From Triplophysa rosa (taxonomy: Eukaryota; Chordata; Actinopteri; Cypriniformes; Nemacheilidae): a stretch of 64,000 nucleotides of DNA. A program made the translations under genes and the position numbers. Below, one piece after another: positions 38,001 to 48,771 of this stretch; positions within the stretch are counted from its first letter, which is position 1; each line of letters begins with the position of its first letter. Under the pieces are notes generated by a model. It worked only from the letters and a program-made list of their open reading frames with translations, had not been told where the DNA came from and made no database searches. The stretch lies in assembly GCF_024868665.1 (NCBI RefSeq), contig NW_026634051.1, forward strand, positions 21,519 through 85,518. The letters are read 5' to 3'.

Positions 38001-40979
38001 ATGTCGCACTGTTGTTGTTTTTTTTTTTTCAAAATTCTCTCTCACTCGCCCATACAAAACATTCACTTGTCCCGGACAAGCGTTAATATCTAGCCCAGCA
38101 TTCTAACTAACACTGGGTTCACACCAAACGCGAATTAAGTGTTTTGCGTGAGTAAATTACATACAAAGTCAATGAAAAGACACATACAGACGCAAACTTG
38201 TGTCGATCTCATCTTCCACGAAGGTTTAAAATATTTGTCAGCGTCACTCGTGGAACGCGATTGTTCGCATTTGGTGTGAACCCAACATTAGTGTCATATT
38301 CATTTAAATCATTATTATGGTTTCTATGGCTAGGACCTGCAGTTCCTAAAAGGAATTAAGTTTACAGGTGCATAAGAGGACCCACTTCAAAACACTATTT
38401 TTACACTTTTGTAAATAGTTACATGCCAGGGTCTTTGGGGAAATTTTGAAAGGCTAGATTTATACTGCCATATTGATGGTTTTTGCAGTGGACTGCAGAA
38501 CATTGCTTTCTTTTATTTCACTTTGACATCGCTGTCGTTAGCATTGCAACTGTTGTCCAGTTGGCATTTTCTCCCCAAAATGGTGGCTGTTACCCAAAAA
38601 GCACCATAATTTCGCCTCTTGGTATTCTATACTCTTTGCTTGAAGGTTCTCTTGCAAATATCCTTGTGCGAGACACCAAAGGACACCTTCTTGGGTTTTC
38701 AAGAAAGTATATGCTTTGGTGAGAGGATCAACATAGGCAAGTGGTCATAATGTTTTGGTTTTTCAGTGTAAAGGTCTTTGCACATACAGTCCGAAATTTT
38801 CGTATGCGTTTTTCGTATTTGGCTCTCGTTTATATGGTGTCTAAAAAAGGACACCCAAAATGCTTGCTACGTATGCGAAAAACGCAGAAAATCGAACCCG
38901 GTCCGAATTTTTTTAGGCAGTGTGTAAATGTGATTAAGACAACGTGAGGTCGTATTTATTTTTTAACGTGCGGAAATTTCAAACTCGATGTGCAATGGGC
39001 TTAAGTCTGCCTTGTAGATATAAGTATTCTGTAGGGTTAGGACAATTATCAGAAGGAAAGTAGACACTTTAATATAGTAGTACTTACTTGGATTTGCTCT
39101 TGGCAACTAGAAAAAGAAAGAAAGAATAAATTTAATCAAATGCTGACATGGCATTTTAGGCATTACCAGTACTGTACTGCAGTGTAACATACAGTTGGGG
39201 ACAAAAATATTATCCCCCTTGGTAAATATGAGCAAAGAATGCTGTGGAAATAAACCTGCTTTGTTTCTCCTTTTGGTCTTTTTATTTTTTAAATTTACAA
39301 AAACCCAATGTTTCATTGAAGTAAAATAATTGAAATATGACCATAGAACCCTGTTGTGGTTGAAGTTCCAGTATAGCAAATTAATATGGTGGACTTTGTT
39401 TTTGTATGGGTGCAGAAGATTTGTCCCAAAACAGCTTGTGGTGATGTAGGTGCAGTTTTCCTTTTTTAAATGCTTTCTGATCCCAAAATTCAACTGATTT
39501 CTGCAGGGGGAAATACACAAAGCAAAGCCTTAAGTAAACCTTTTTTACTCTGCGAGCCCAATAAATCCTAAATAAATGCAAAGAATCCTTGTATTTGTTA
39601 TTTTATACCGTTGTTATTTAGTTTTATAACTTCTTTCAAGTTATATATTGGCTTTGAAATTATCTGTCACAAATATAACCTTTCACTCTTCACAATCCTC
39701 CTTTATATTGGTCGCAGTCTAGTATTGTTTCTTTTGCATTCAATTACGTTCAATTTCTTAAAAGTTTCTTAAATTAAAGTGGCATACATCATTGTAATGT
39801 TTTAAACTATGCAGATGGTTCATTAAATCAGCGTTATAATGTACACAGCGAGTACGTCAGTATGAACGCACATGCGATCAGAATGACTCCTTTGGTCCGA
39901 TTACTTTAAACTGTTGAAACATCAGTCACTAGCAAATATATAAGATATGTGAATCATTCAAAGCTCAGTTAACCACAAGAGAACACAGGATGTGAATGAG
40001 CTTTGCTCATTTAATAAGACTGGTTAATTTAGTTGGCTATTGTGGGCTGAAAAGTTAGTTGAAAACCATAAAAAGCTTTGTGAGGTTAAAAAACATTTCT
40101 GTTTGGTTGAATTAAAGTAATGTTTCATATAACTAAATAATTGTCATTTTCATCTAATTTTAGAACTTGTAATATGTTGTTTGTAAAGTGTTTGGTTAAT
40201 CCACTTGAAGGTGCGGTAGGCCCACATGTGCGTATGTGTACAAGATCAGGATGGCACCACCTCAGCCTCATTTTGAGCCAGGAAAAACCCTGTTATCTAA
40301 AACCTTTTTCTAATTCTATCATTCCCAGAATTATTACTCATGCATGTTCATGGCCAATATTCAAAAGAAAGTGATACTCTTTGCATAGCCCAATGAAATA
40401 TCTTTCTCATTTAGTTTATAGAGTCCATTTATACACAGACACCTTAAAGGGCAACAGAGGAATTAAAACAGTGCACTTACATGTATAATTGAACATTTGA
40501 AAACAACAAATTCCACTCAAACTCTAAGTAATATACTTACAAATATTACAGATGAGTACAACGGGAATTAATTTAAAACAACAGATAAAACACGTTATTC
40601 ATTAGTTAACTGCCAGGACTATGCAAATAAACTGACTCAAATGTGAGTCTTCAAAATCTTTGGGGAAAAGATTATAATGTTTCATAAATGTTAAAATATT
40701 TATCAACAACTGCCGAAGCTGCATTACCATTCAGCAATTACTATAGTTTGAACAGCATCATTTACTTTATATTGACAATCACCATGTGGCATGTTATGAC
40801 CCTTACAAGTCTTTTTAAACCTCACGGTCTTTTAATGGTCTCACATATCTAAAACAAGCGGCTATTTATTAGCTGATACTTATATCAGTGCTGCGGTAAA
40901 CGCGTTGCACTTGTGCGGACACTTTCATATACAGTGCTTCATTGTAAGTCTACTTACGGTTCACAGTAGTGAGAAACAT
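32038..40979 (-). CDS. mrpl33: Mitochondrial ribosomal protein L33 (complete, 4 coding exons, 65 aa)
   Basis: A component of the large subunit of the mitochondrial ribosome (bL33 family), acting in the matrix in translation of mitochondrial mRNAs. Exons on the minus strand are 40979-40958, 39106-39088, 34427-34321 and 32087-32038. They total 198 nt, giving 65 residues and a stop, the usual size for animal MRPL33. The protein starts MFLTTVNLAKSKSK, has the conserved [19 protein letters not shown] core and ends [12 protein letters not shown]. All junctions obey GT-AG with consistent phase. Exon 2 is only 19 nt. The gene is tail to tail with rbks. Introns carry many miniature DNA elements but no coding disruption is visible. 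Missed in simple ORF searches because no exon exceeds 107 bp. Confidence 0.95.
32549..32731. mobile_element. hAT miniature element (183 bp)
   Basis: Ends CAGGGTTCCTCAAATC and GATTTGAGGAACCCTG are inverted. The flanks CCCTCAGT and CCCTAAGT are an 8-bp duplication with one mismatch. Confidence 0.85.
32740..33281. other. mrpl33 intron with diverged repeat pieces
   Basis: A second, diverged relative of the preceding element (CTCCTTGAGG...GGACAGTA, 32750-32886) is followed by part of a CATTTCCACTGGCGTGAAAA-type repeat. No gene. Confidence 0.4.
33282..34226. mobile_element. Non-autonomous DNA element (about 945 bp)
   Basis: Terminal inverted repeats TGGGCCTCATTCATGAAACA (left) and TGTTTCATGAATGAGACCCA-like (right). 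Subterminal ACGAACATTTTC-type repeats are present, and no long open frame. The target duplication is not clear, so the superfamily is left open. Confidence 0.65.
34321..34427 (-). CDS. mrpl33: mrpl33 exon 3 (107 bp)
   Basis: Acceptor GTGTTTCAG and donor ATAG|GTGAGG on the minus strand. It encodes the core of the protein from [13 protein letters not shown] to KHDPI, with one base at each end completing split codons. Confidence 0.96.
34428..35601. other. mrpl33 intron, half of a foldback repeat at the right
   Basis: Mostly AT-rich. 35450-35600 is related to one arm of the element at 16962-17220. Confidence 0.4.
35602..35679. repeat. 39-bp tandem duplication
   Basis: Two copies of a 39-bp unit starting TGCGAGCGCTTATTCCGGT (35602-35640 and 35641-35679) with one difference. 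Confidence 0.9.
35709..35778 (-). repeat. Fragment of the tRNA-like TGTAAC repeat family
   Basis: Head piece of the family found complete at 57320-57505, with the diverged B-box-like GACCTCGAATC. It is interrupted by the hAT-like terminus at 35779. Confidence 0.45.
35779..36335. mobile_element. hAT-like left end with 98-bp internal tandem repeats
   Basis: Begins TAGTGATGGGTTGTTCTTGA, the same terminus as the 42400-45657 element. From about 35990 to 36300 a unit containing ACTAATCAATTCTCTTTCCG repeats with a 98-bp period (marks at 36001, 36099, 36197, then a shortened one at 36274). No right terminus was found, so the copy looks truncated. Confidence 0.65.
36336..37328. other. mrpl33 intron, nothing recognised
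   Basis: No coding evidence. Short low-complexity runs only. Confidence 0.35.
37329..37680. mobile_element. TTAA-started Kolobok-like fragment
   Basis: TTAA at 37329 is followed by AGGGGTCATATGACATGG, a terminus of the same general style as the other TTAA elements here. It includes CGCTCTGAAAAGCGAGGTG and GCTATGATTGGCCAG blocks. The right end was not found. Confidence 0.45.
38114..38284. mobile_element. Miniature element with TGGGTTCACACCAAA ends (171 bp)
   Basis: TGGGTTCACACCAAACGCGA at the left and the reverse complement (TTCGCATTTGGTGTGAACCCA) at the right. No coding content. Confidence 0.75.
38760..39002. mobile_element. Probable miniature element
   Basis: AAAGGTCTTTGCACATAC at the left and ATGTGCAATGGGCTT at the right give imperfect inverted ends, with inner CGTATGCGTTTTTCG and CGTATGCGAAAAACGC also pairing. 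Confidence 0.5.
39088..39106 (-). CDS. mrpl33: mrpl33 exon 2, a 19-nt coding microexon
   Basis: The minus strand reads a strong pyrimidine tract ending CTAG, then 19 nt, then GTAAGT. The bases complete Leu and encode AKSKS plus two bases of Lys, fitting exons 1 and 3 exactly. Confidence 0.93.
39120..40957. other. mrpl33 first intron, nothing recognised
   Basis: AT-rich intron sequence without clear elements. Confidence 0.4.
40958..40979 (-). CDS. mrpl33: mrpl33 exon 1 coding part (22 bp)
   Basis: ATG at 40979-40977 encodes MFLTTVN plus one base, followed by GTAAGTAG. The start is chosen because the short N-terminus matches known MRPL33 proteins. Confidence 0.92.
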
Positions 40980-41075
40980 TCTGATTCTTCTGTATTTCCA
41001 CACAAACCATAAACATAAGAATGACACTGTGGCTAAACAACCACTGCTAAATGTCACAAAGCCCAGTCACTTATA

Positions 41076-41125
41076 GTTTCCGGCTACATCTTTAGTTCTT
41101 CCGGTGTCACGGGGGATTTTACGTC
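41076..41125 (-). promoter_or_regulatory. mrpl33: mrpl33 promoter region with two ETS-type sites
   Basis: On the minus strand ACCGGAAGAA and GCCGGAAAC lie about 100-130 bp upstream of the start codon. GGAA-core ETS/GABPA-like sites are typical of TATA-less promoters of nuclear genes for mitochondrial ribosomal proteins. Function is inferred. Confidence 0.5.
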
Positions 41126-41950
41126 GTCTGCTACGAATTTTAATATGTCAGAAACCGAAACAAAACACTGTATTCAGTTGCAGTACATAAAACAGAAAAT
41201 GTTATGTACAGTTTTTATAATGATCTCATATTTTATTCATAAGCTATTTTATTATCTATTTCTTTTTTTGTATTTGTTTCGTGTTATACTATAGCCTACT
41301 TTGATATGTAATGAATTATTGCTGTGTTGTGTTGATTATAATGTGAAAGGAAAAAGTCCATGATGTTTATGTTTAGTTTGCTTCTAAACCCAGTTCTTAT
41401 ACCCCTGGCTGCAAGTTAGTTTGTAAAAATGAGGGGGACACTGAAAAGCAGTGCTGGACAGGTTTTGTGTGGACTCCTTGTGATGGATTGTATTGTCTAC
41501 AATAATCTATTGTAGTGATCTATAAGGACACCATTTAAAAGATTAAAATGAAGAGAGTAAATATATTTAATCATAATCATAATTAAAAATAATCTTGTAC
41601 TTATATTACAGAACCTGGATCAGTTAGAAAAGATATAGCAACTCAAGTCTGATCAAACTGAAGGATTGTGGAAAGTTTGGTGGATGTAGCTTGAACGCTC
41701 TAGTAGGAGTAGCAGTCAGAAATTTGGGGGATCAGAAGAAGAATCGGAAAAATAATAAGCTTAGAACAAAGAACAGTATGTTGGCTCTGTCAAGCCAACA
41801 TAATAACTATATTTTTGTCCACAGACCTTGCATTAGACCTCCATTCAATTAAACTTCATTATATCTAACATATAACAATTAAAAAAGTGCACGTTCCTAT
41901 CCTGATATTCAGCATGGTATGTTCGTCTTCTTGAAATGCTGCAGACAGAT
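41126..41950. other. Intergenic, nothing recognised
   Basis: Upstream flank of mrpl33. No feature identified. Confidence 0.35.
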
Positions 41951-41953
41951 CGG

Positions 41954-42055
41954 CGACAGTCTGACATCAGAGTACCGCGAGAACGTTTCGAAAGTACAAG
42001 GAGCTCTGCTCTCGCGGCACTCTGATGTCATACACCGACCTGTCCGCGCAACCTG
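41954..42055. repeat. Imperfect hairpin repeat
   Basis: CTGACATCAGAGTACCGCGA (41959-) and TCTCGCGGCACTCTGATGTCA (42010-) are inverted around a short loop. CGGCGACAG and ACCGACCTG extend the pairing weakly. Confidence 0.6.
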
Positions 42056-42639
42056 CGCAACACCTCAAGAAGTCCGACATAACTAGCGTCTTGCTAATAG
42101 CTTTGTAGTTTGGTTCATACGTGGTCAAACACTTACATACCGGCATTAAAACTCCTCTGTCAAGCTTGACAGATGTATGTATGGACTTCATATGCGAGAA
42201 AGACAGCTCACAGGACACAGGGCAAACTTTATACATGTGACTACATAGCGAGGCAACGAGTTCTGTATCATACGCAACAGAGAGCCGTAACTTTCAATAA
42301 AAGCATGATACTCGTTCTTCTAAACTCCACGCGCTTGAATCAGGGCTGCGGCCGCGAGAGAGGTTACCATAGAAACGTTGTTTGCCGTTGATTAGTGTCT
42401 AGTGATGGGTCGTTCTTGAACGAACGAATCTTTAATGTGACTCGGGAAGAACGAGTCGTCTCGGGGAGTGATTCGTCCACTCGCGCATGCGCATTGCGCA
42501 ACTATGGAGCTAAAATTGTGCCTAAACTTAACAAACAAATCCAGCGTTTTGCAAACAAACGCAACCTCTTATGCAAAAGAAATAAACTCTGAAACAAACA
42601 GAAAGCGTTTCACAAATACATAATGCAATTTGAGAGAAA

Positions 42640-42760
42640 ATGCAAATGTTAACGTGCAGATTTTCTCACAAATGTTACCGTGCAGATTTTCTCACAAATG
42701 TGACCGTACAGATTTTCTCACAAATGTTAACGTGCAGATTTTCTCAGTTATGCAACTTCT
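42640..42760. repeat. 26-bp minisatellite, left arm (about 4 copies)
   Basis: Copies of GTGCAGATTTTCTCACAAAT with TTAACC/TGACC-type spacers. They are the reverse complement of the repeats at 44505-44840. Confidence 0.85.
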
Positions 42761-43172
42761 CCCAAAACAGCAGATAGTTCAATTGTTTGACTTACATTTA
42801 TATTACAGTTTTTTTGTGCTGGTTTATTTTATTGCAAAAATTGCCCAATTATCTTGAAATAGCCAAAAAAATAGCAGCATTCATTTTAAACCTAAATAGG
42901 CATATGGCAACCAAACAATGTAGACGACTGACTGAAACAACTGCCACAACGATTTATTTGCGTTTTCATCTTTTATAGCCTAGAAAACTCTCTACGTTAA
43001 TGCCATAGTGTTTAGACATAATGTTAAATACTTTTTATCTATGAGTTGCTATGGATAAAAGTCAAACATATGTATCAATGCAACTTTCATGCAGAAAAAT
43101 TACTAAAAACCGAGTCGCATCTCAGAAAGAGTGCAAAATACTAAAATCTTCCAAAAAAATTGACATATAAAC

Positions 43173-44107
43173 CAGGCCCGGTTCCTTCCAGGTGCAGAAG
43201 GGTGGACTAGCAGATATCCTGGGTGGGCATATACCCCAATCACACAGACAGTATAGCTGCAGACAAAATTAAGAGTCCATTTCAAAAGTATTTTCCTTTT
43301 TTTCTGATAAGAATGTGTTTTGGTAAAATGATCATTTTTGTTTATTTCTGTGAACTTCTGACAACATTTCTCCCAAATTTCATATAATTTCTTTGTATTT
43401 ATTTGGAGAAAATGAACTGGACTGGACATAAATAGAAGCCTACAAAAGAAAGCGGGCTAAGAACATTCCTCATCACTGAACGATCACTGATTTCTGTTTA
43501 ATTTCGTTTAATGAATTGAATGAATTAATCTGATTACACTGCACAATGAACTTTACATCGCGTCTGCTTTTTTTCATGTGGTATCGTGAGCGTGCATCGC
43601 GCCTAAACTAAACTATTTTGCACATTGTTTTGCTACCACCTGCAGCGTGAATTGGGGTGTTTGAGATTGAGAGAGACAGATTTATTTCTGAAGCGGGAGC
43701 TTCGGAAGATGGAGCTTTCAGTCATTACTGAAAGGCAATAGGTTAAAATCTAGCCTATATATTGCAAGCAAATAATAGCTGTTTGTTAACAGCACAAAGT
43801 AAGACCGCAAAAACGAATAAATGAATCTGATTTTATTGCACAATTGAATTTACATGCTTAATTTTACATATGTGCAGTGCATCTAAAATTCCTTTGCACA
43901 GTATTTTGCTTCCACCTGTAGCATGTAGCATGCTTCTCTGTTACAAACTAAAGCCAGAGCAGTGAAGTGAAGAGTGACGTTGCTTTCAGCCAATAGAAAA
44001 TACAACAATTTTTGGTATTATTTTTTGATTCTCATTGGGTGGGCAAGACAGACGTTTAGGTGGGTTCAGCCCACCCCTGCCCATGCCCATGCCTAGTGCC
44101 GGCCCTG
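43173..44107. mobile_element. Nested hAT element (935 bp)
   Basis: Left end CAGGCCCGGTTCCTTCC and right end TAGTGCCGGCCCTG. A perfect 8-bp duplication, ATATAAAC, is at 43165-43172 and 44108-44115. GTGGGCATATACCCC and GGTGGGTTCAGCCCACCC are subterminal. No transposase. Confidence 0.9.
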
Positions 44108-44504
44108 ATATAAACACAAAATGATGTCAAAATTCCCTTATAAGAAAGTATCCTTGTAAAAGTAGTGTGTTTTGTGAACGTAAACAGTTGGGAAACAAGA
44201 ACGAGAGAATGAGATGGGGTGGAAGGGGTGACAACATTGCAAATGCATCCAGTTTGTTGTACGTTATTTGTATATTAAAACCAATGCATAATTCATTATT
44301 TATTATTAAGAACAGCAACTGATTATTATTAACAGTTTCAATAAATTTCATGAGACTAACTGAATGAAACTTAATGAATGAAATTAATTCAGTTTCTGGC
44401 ACTGGCAAGGGTGGCACACAAGGTCATGTTCATGGCTTCTTCCTATAGAAACTAGTGTCAAATTCCCAATAGCACCACCTGCTGTTTTGTAAGAGGAAGT
44501 TGCA

Positions 44505-44840
44505 CATGCATTTGTGAGAAAATCTGCACGGTCACATTTGTGAGAAAATCTGCATGTTAACATTTGTGAGAAAATCTGCACGGTAACGTTTGTGAGAAAA
44601 TCTGCACGGTCACATTTGTGAGAAAATCTGCACGTTCACATTTGTGAGAAAATCTGCACGGTCACATTTGTGAGAAAATCTGCACGGTAACATTTGTGAG
44701 AAAATCTGCACGGTCACATTTGTGAGAAAATCTGCACGTTAACATTTATGAGAAAATCTGCACGGTCACATTTGTGAGAAATTTTGCACGTTAACGTTTG
44801 TGAGAAAATCTGCACAGTCACATTTGTGAGAAAATCAAGC
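44505..44840. repeat. 26-bp minisatellite, right arm (about 12-13 copies)
   Basis: TTTGTGAGAAAATCTGCACG repeats with an exact 26-bp period (for example 44511, 44537, 44563). Units alternate GGTCACA, GGTAACA and GTTAACA in the variable six bases. Confidence 0.95.
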
Positions 44841-45089
44841 TGAGAGAATCTCATAAAAAGGTGAGATTTAAACACAGTACATTTATATGGTACACCTTTG
44901 CATTTTCTCTCGAATTGCATTATGTATTTGTAAAATGCTTTCTGTTTGTTTCAGAGTTTATTTCTTTTGCATAAAAGGTTGCATTTGTTTGCAAAACGCT
45001 GGATTTTTTGTTAAGTTTAGGCACAATTTTCGCTCCATACGCAACATTCTATGGGTCCTGTGACAAAAGAACGAACGACTTAAACCCGA

Positions 45090-45410
45090 AGACTCGGGAG
45101 GTGAACTAATCAATTCTCTTTCCGGCTCAGACTGCATTGGTAAACCGTATGGGGCTGTCACGTGATGAACGAACGACTCGAACCCGAAGACTCGGGAGAT
45201 TAACTAATCAATTCTCTTTCCGGCTCTGACTGCATTGGTTTAGCTTACGACGCTGTCACGTGATGAACGAAGGAGTCAAACCCGAAGACTCAGGAGGTGA
45301 ACTAATCAATTCTCTTTCCGGCTCTGACTGCATTGGTTTAGCTTACGAAGCTGTCACGTCATGAACGAACGAGTCAAACCCGAGGACTTGTCAGATAAGA
45401 GGTGTGGTGA
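45090..45410. repeat. 98-bp tandem repeat inside the hAT right end
   Basis: Units containing ACTAATCAATTCTCTTTCCG at 45106, 45204 and 45302, a 98-bp period. The same unit and period occur in the 35779 element. Confidence 0.9.
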
Positions 45411-45768
45411 GCTAATCATCGACTAAAGACCCAGGTAAACAATGAATTAATCTTTTCTGTTTCTTATAGCATTATAGTTTTGTATTGTTTGTAATGTGAT
45501 CAACGTTTGCATTAGTAGATGTGTTAGGAAAGTAACATGTAACATTTTAATTATATTTTGCTAAAATGAACGAAATGAACGATATGACTCGAAAAAAGAT
45601 TCGTTCATTTTGCTGAACGAGACTAAAAGGTCAGAGTCAGTAAACTTCCCATCACTATTAGGGTCGTGACGCTTGGGCATAGCACTGCATGCGTGTATTG
45701 GCCAGGACAACCTGAAATATTCATTTAATTATGTTTTTTAATGATCAAATGTTGGTGAATGGTAAGAC

Positions 45769-45837
45769 ACCTGGCGAGCCACATGATTTTTGAAAAGAGC
45801 CACGTGTGGCTCGCGAGCCATAGGTTCCCGACCACTG
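45769..45837. mobile_element. hAT right-end fragment
   Basis: Ends GGCTCGCGAGCCATAGGTTC then CCGACCACTG, resembling a hAT terminus. No left end nearby. Confidence 0.4.
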
Positions 45838-45838
45838 C

Positions 45839-45919
45839 TGTAGCGTCTGTCGCTAGAGCACCTCTTGGGGTTGGGGAGTTAGGTTTACTTGCACAGCTCT
45901 CTCGCTGGCTTCCGTTACA
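45839..45919 (-). repeat. Tail fragment of the tRNA-like TGTAAC family
   Basis: Matches the right half of 57320-57505 (CTGTCGCTAGAGC, then TTACTTGCACAGCTCT, then CCGTTACA). Confidence 0.6.
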
Positions 45920-45933
45920 CCCCCCCCCCCCCC
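45920..45933. repeat. Poly-C run (14 C)
   Basis: Uninterrupted C tract directly after the preceding repeat. Confidence 0.9.
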
Positions 45934-45962
45934 AAATCTCACTACCATCCAGGTCATGACAC

Positions 45963-47501
45963 CAGTGGCGGAGCTAGAGTTTTATATATGGGGTGGCCAA
46001 GGCTACTTCAGGGGTTCCACAGACCATATAAACAATAAAATATAAATAATGAAAATGTTGAAAACATAGCTTAACCCTGATAACTTGTTTAATTTAAACA
46101 GAAACAAAGCAGCACCAGAGGTGTCTTTAAACTGATTTGGATCAGAGCAGCATATATCTAAAAAAACATAAACTCATTCCATAGGACTGCAAGATTAAAA
46201 AAAAATCATTGATGCTGATTACTGCCCTTGATGTTGTCATCTTGATTATTACTTTCAGATATTAGGATACATGAACACTTGTCACACGCTTTACACACTA
46301 CAAAACAAGCCGTGAAGCGTTTATGAATTATTGTATTGCTGTTTTGTTGCTTTTTTGATTCTCTAAGGAACATAAAAAGCAGTTATTCAAACAGGAAATA
46401 TGTAGAAAACAAACAAAGAACATCCACATCACTAAAACACTCAATGGCTTCAGGTAATACAGTAAAGAGTCTGACTAATGAATCTCTTTCTTACATCGTA
46501 TCTGTACGGGATTAATGATAAACTTTTTGAGCATTTTTTTTCCAGCACAGCTCTTCTCTACCGGTGAATCATTTAAACACCTCTGATTGGTCAGAATATT
46601 CATACCCTGAACTTGATTGGCTGTAATGCTCAAAGCTGTAGCAGAGCAAAGAAGCTGTCATCCACATTCGTTAATTTTCACCTAATCTTATTTAGATTGC
46701 GACTGTCATAGCTAGTTTTTTTATTATGCATGGACTGTTTTTCCTCTTTTGTCTTGAGCTTGGAGCGCAGATTTGTTCACCTTGTTGTCATTTTTTCCAA
46801 AGCCTCTGTTAATTTCTGTGTCAGGAACCGATTTACTATCTGTTAATGGAGCCTAACATGAACTTACACAATGCAAAGTTGTTTAGGAATCCTAAAGCCA
46901 AGGCTAAAGAGGGAAACGTATTTCTTCCTTCTAAAGTTTGTATTGTATGAAGTACACCTGCTTAGAATGTTAAAAGAAATAGAGGATCTCTCCCAACACT
47001 GTTTATATTGATCTAATATACAATATACATTTACGCAACATTTAAAAGTGTAACGTTTAGACAGTAGGTAGATAACACTATAATGGTATGGTTCAACAAA
47101 AAAAACGTACGTACCTGGCTGGGTCGGACTTGAAATGGCTAGCAAGCCAGCGGGTACTTTTGAATATTCCATTTGTTTAGCAAATTGCAGCGGTCCATTT
47201 GCTTCTTTTCTCTCTTTCGTCAGTCTTTAAAAATAAATCTCAGATTTCGCACTGTACAATCCATCGCACAACTTTTTTCCGTTCTCATTCTCAACTAGAC
47301 TCGCTTGAATTTCGTTTGTGGTGATGTCACGTGCAAGCATGGGCCCCGAACGTCAAAATAAAAGCGTTGTTCAACGAAAGGTGAAATCAGATGTCAATCA
47401 ACATAAGTAGCGAATCAAATTTTGGGGTGGCCCCCAGGGTGGCCAATTGGATGTCAGGGGTGTTCAGTGCCACCTTGGACCCCCCTCTGGCTTCGCCACT
47501 G
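45963..47501. mobile_element. hAT element (1539 bp)
   Basis: Ends CAGTGGCGGAGCTAG and CTGGCTTCGCCACTG are inverted. The flanks CATGACAC (45955-45962) and CACGACAC (47502-47509) are an 8-bp duplication with one mismatch. TGGGGTGGCC(A/C) motifs occur near both ends. No transposase frame of useful length. Confidence 0.88.
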
Positions 47502-47512
47502 CACGACACCAC

Positions 47513-47625
47513 TGTAACTGGTCCTACTCGGCCACTCCGAGCAGGCCTCGAACCAGCGTCGGTCTGGCATGGGAGACTGGCGCGCTAATAAAATGGAGGC
47601 TAAAGACCGCAGCCGGAGAAACTTG
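47513..47625 (-). repeat. tRNA-like TGTAAC repeat, head part
   Basis: TGTAACTGGTCCTACTCGG start. The minus strand has GGTTCGAGGCC, a B-box-like motif (47554-47544), and TTTAGCCTCC...TTAGCGCG, an A-box-like region. The tail is missing. Confidence 0.55.
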
Positions 47626-47994
47626 TGTTGGCCAGAGAAACTTGTGTTGGCCGAAAGTGGGTTAACCAAGCTAGGTCAGAGCAAGCACCCTCTGCTTGTA
47701 CATTTTTAAAGTTTCTGATAATATGACAGTTAACAGCAACTAGAGCGCTCGCGCTATAATCCTTCACTGATAGACAGCTGATTCTGTGGTAGCCTATAGC
47801 AACATGAAAAAAAAACACTGCGCACTGCTCTTTTCAAGAAGTCAACCAAAAAGTCAGCACGGTGCGCTTTGCATTTTCAAACATGTAAAACGCATTCTGT
47901 CTGATCTGCCCCTTCTTTGAGATAAAAGTATCTCTCAAATGCAACTACACTTTTTAATAAAAATTCAAGGTGCACAAAATTACACAAAATGTTA
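47626..47994. other. Intergenic, short tandem GAAACTTGTGTTGGCC only
   Basis: Two copies of AGAAACTTGTGTTGGCC (47617-47653). Otherwise nothing recognised. Confidence 0.4.
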
Positions 47995-48771
47995 TGTGAG
48001 TGCACAGGTCAAGAACAGACAGCGGGTCCAGATGCAGTTTAAAGGTGTCATTAACTGGCCTTTTTTATTGTTTTATACTGTTGCATGAGGTCTACTTATG
48101 ACGTTTCGCATGGTTTTTACATTCAAAAACATAAAAATCAATAAGTAATAGGCTATTCTACCCGGGTTTTGAGACCAGCTCGACAAACGCTCGGTTTTAC
48201 TGGGCATGCCGCATTGAAGACTTGGAAGTAAATGCCCACTGCTATGATTGGATAGCAGTTTGCGTAGTAAACTTAGTTGGAGCCTTCTGTGAATTTGGTT
48301 AGACACGTAAGGTTAGGTTACACATTATCAGGATCATTATGAGGATTATGAAGCGATCTCTAATAAAGCAATAGTGACACATAGTACAAATATGACTCAT
48401 TGCTGCGCCATTCCTGTCAGATCCAATATTGACGGCACAGCACTGCTTTTTAAATTTAGTCTCTCTGCAAATCCAGCGTCGACCTGGGCCTTGTTCACAA
48501 AGGAATCCGCGGTGAAATGAAGCAAACAAACGCTCAATGTTTTACCCAATGTTTTTTAAAATTGATGTCTTAATTCATGACACCTTTAAATCCTTTTAAT
48601 GTAAGTCCACAGTAATATACATCCCAAACACATGATAGAACCAAGACAAAGGAGACCAGGAATGTAACACCATCAAAAACTCACAATGGACTATGGACAA
48701 TGGCAAACCAGGGCTTTATATACACTGAAAACAGGAAATGACACAGCTGAATCAGGTTTAACACTAATGAC
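47995..48771 (-). repeat. LTR copy 1, interrupted by a TTAA element
   Basis: On the minus strand this is LTR-like: GTATATAAAGCCC as TATA box (about 48722-48712), then a cleavage-type region, ending CTGTGCACTCACA. The same sequence occurs at 53988-54597. About 227 bp remain after subtracting the insert 48041-48590. Its class (Ty3/gypsy or other) cannot be told from the LTR alone. Confidence 0.6.
48041..48590. mobile_element. TTAA-flanked Kolobok-like element (about 550 bp) with THAP remnant
   Basis: Ends TTTAAAGGTGTCAT and ATGACACCTTTAAA are inverted. The paralogous site in LTR copy 2 (GCAGTTTAAATCC, about 54026-54038) is empty, which proves the insertion and the TTAA duplication. On the minus strand 48555-48395 encodes VCLLHFTADSFVNKAQVDAG and then a SSAVPSILD box, the C-terminal part of a THAP finger. 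Confidence 0.85.

Larger units (their letters stand above)
42400..45657. mobile_element. hAT element (3258 bp) with inner foldback arms
   Basis: Ends TAGTGATGGG and CCCATCACTA are inverted. The flanks TTAGTGTC (42392-42399) and TTAGGGTC (45658-45665) are an 8-bp duplication with one mismatch. Just inside, GAACGAACGAATC/ACTCGGGAAGAACGAGTCG repeats lie at both ends. There is an inner inverted repeat (about 42490-42760 against 44505-45045) and a second hAT nested in the loop. No transposase frame is left. Confidence 0.88.

Noticed and set aside
41967..42236. 89-codon minus-strand frame
   Set aside because: It overlaps the imperfect hairpin repeat and has no splice or domain evidence.
44384..44920. 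Open frames with repeated KCDRADFLTN-like units
   Set aside because: They are translations of the 26-bp minisatellite. A 26-bp period is not a multiple of three, so no protein repeat is maintained.
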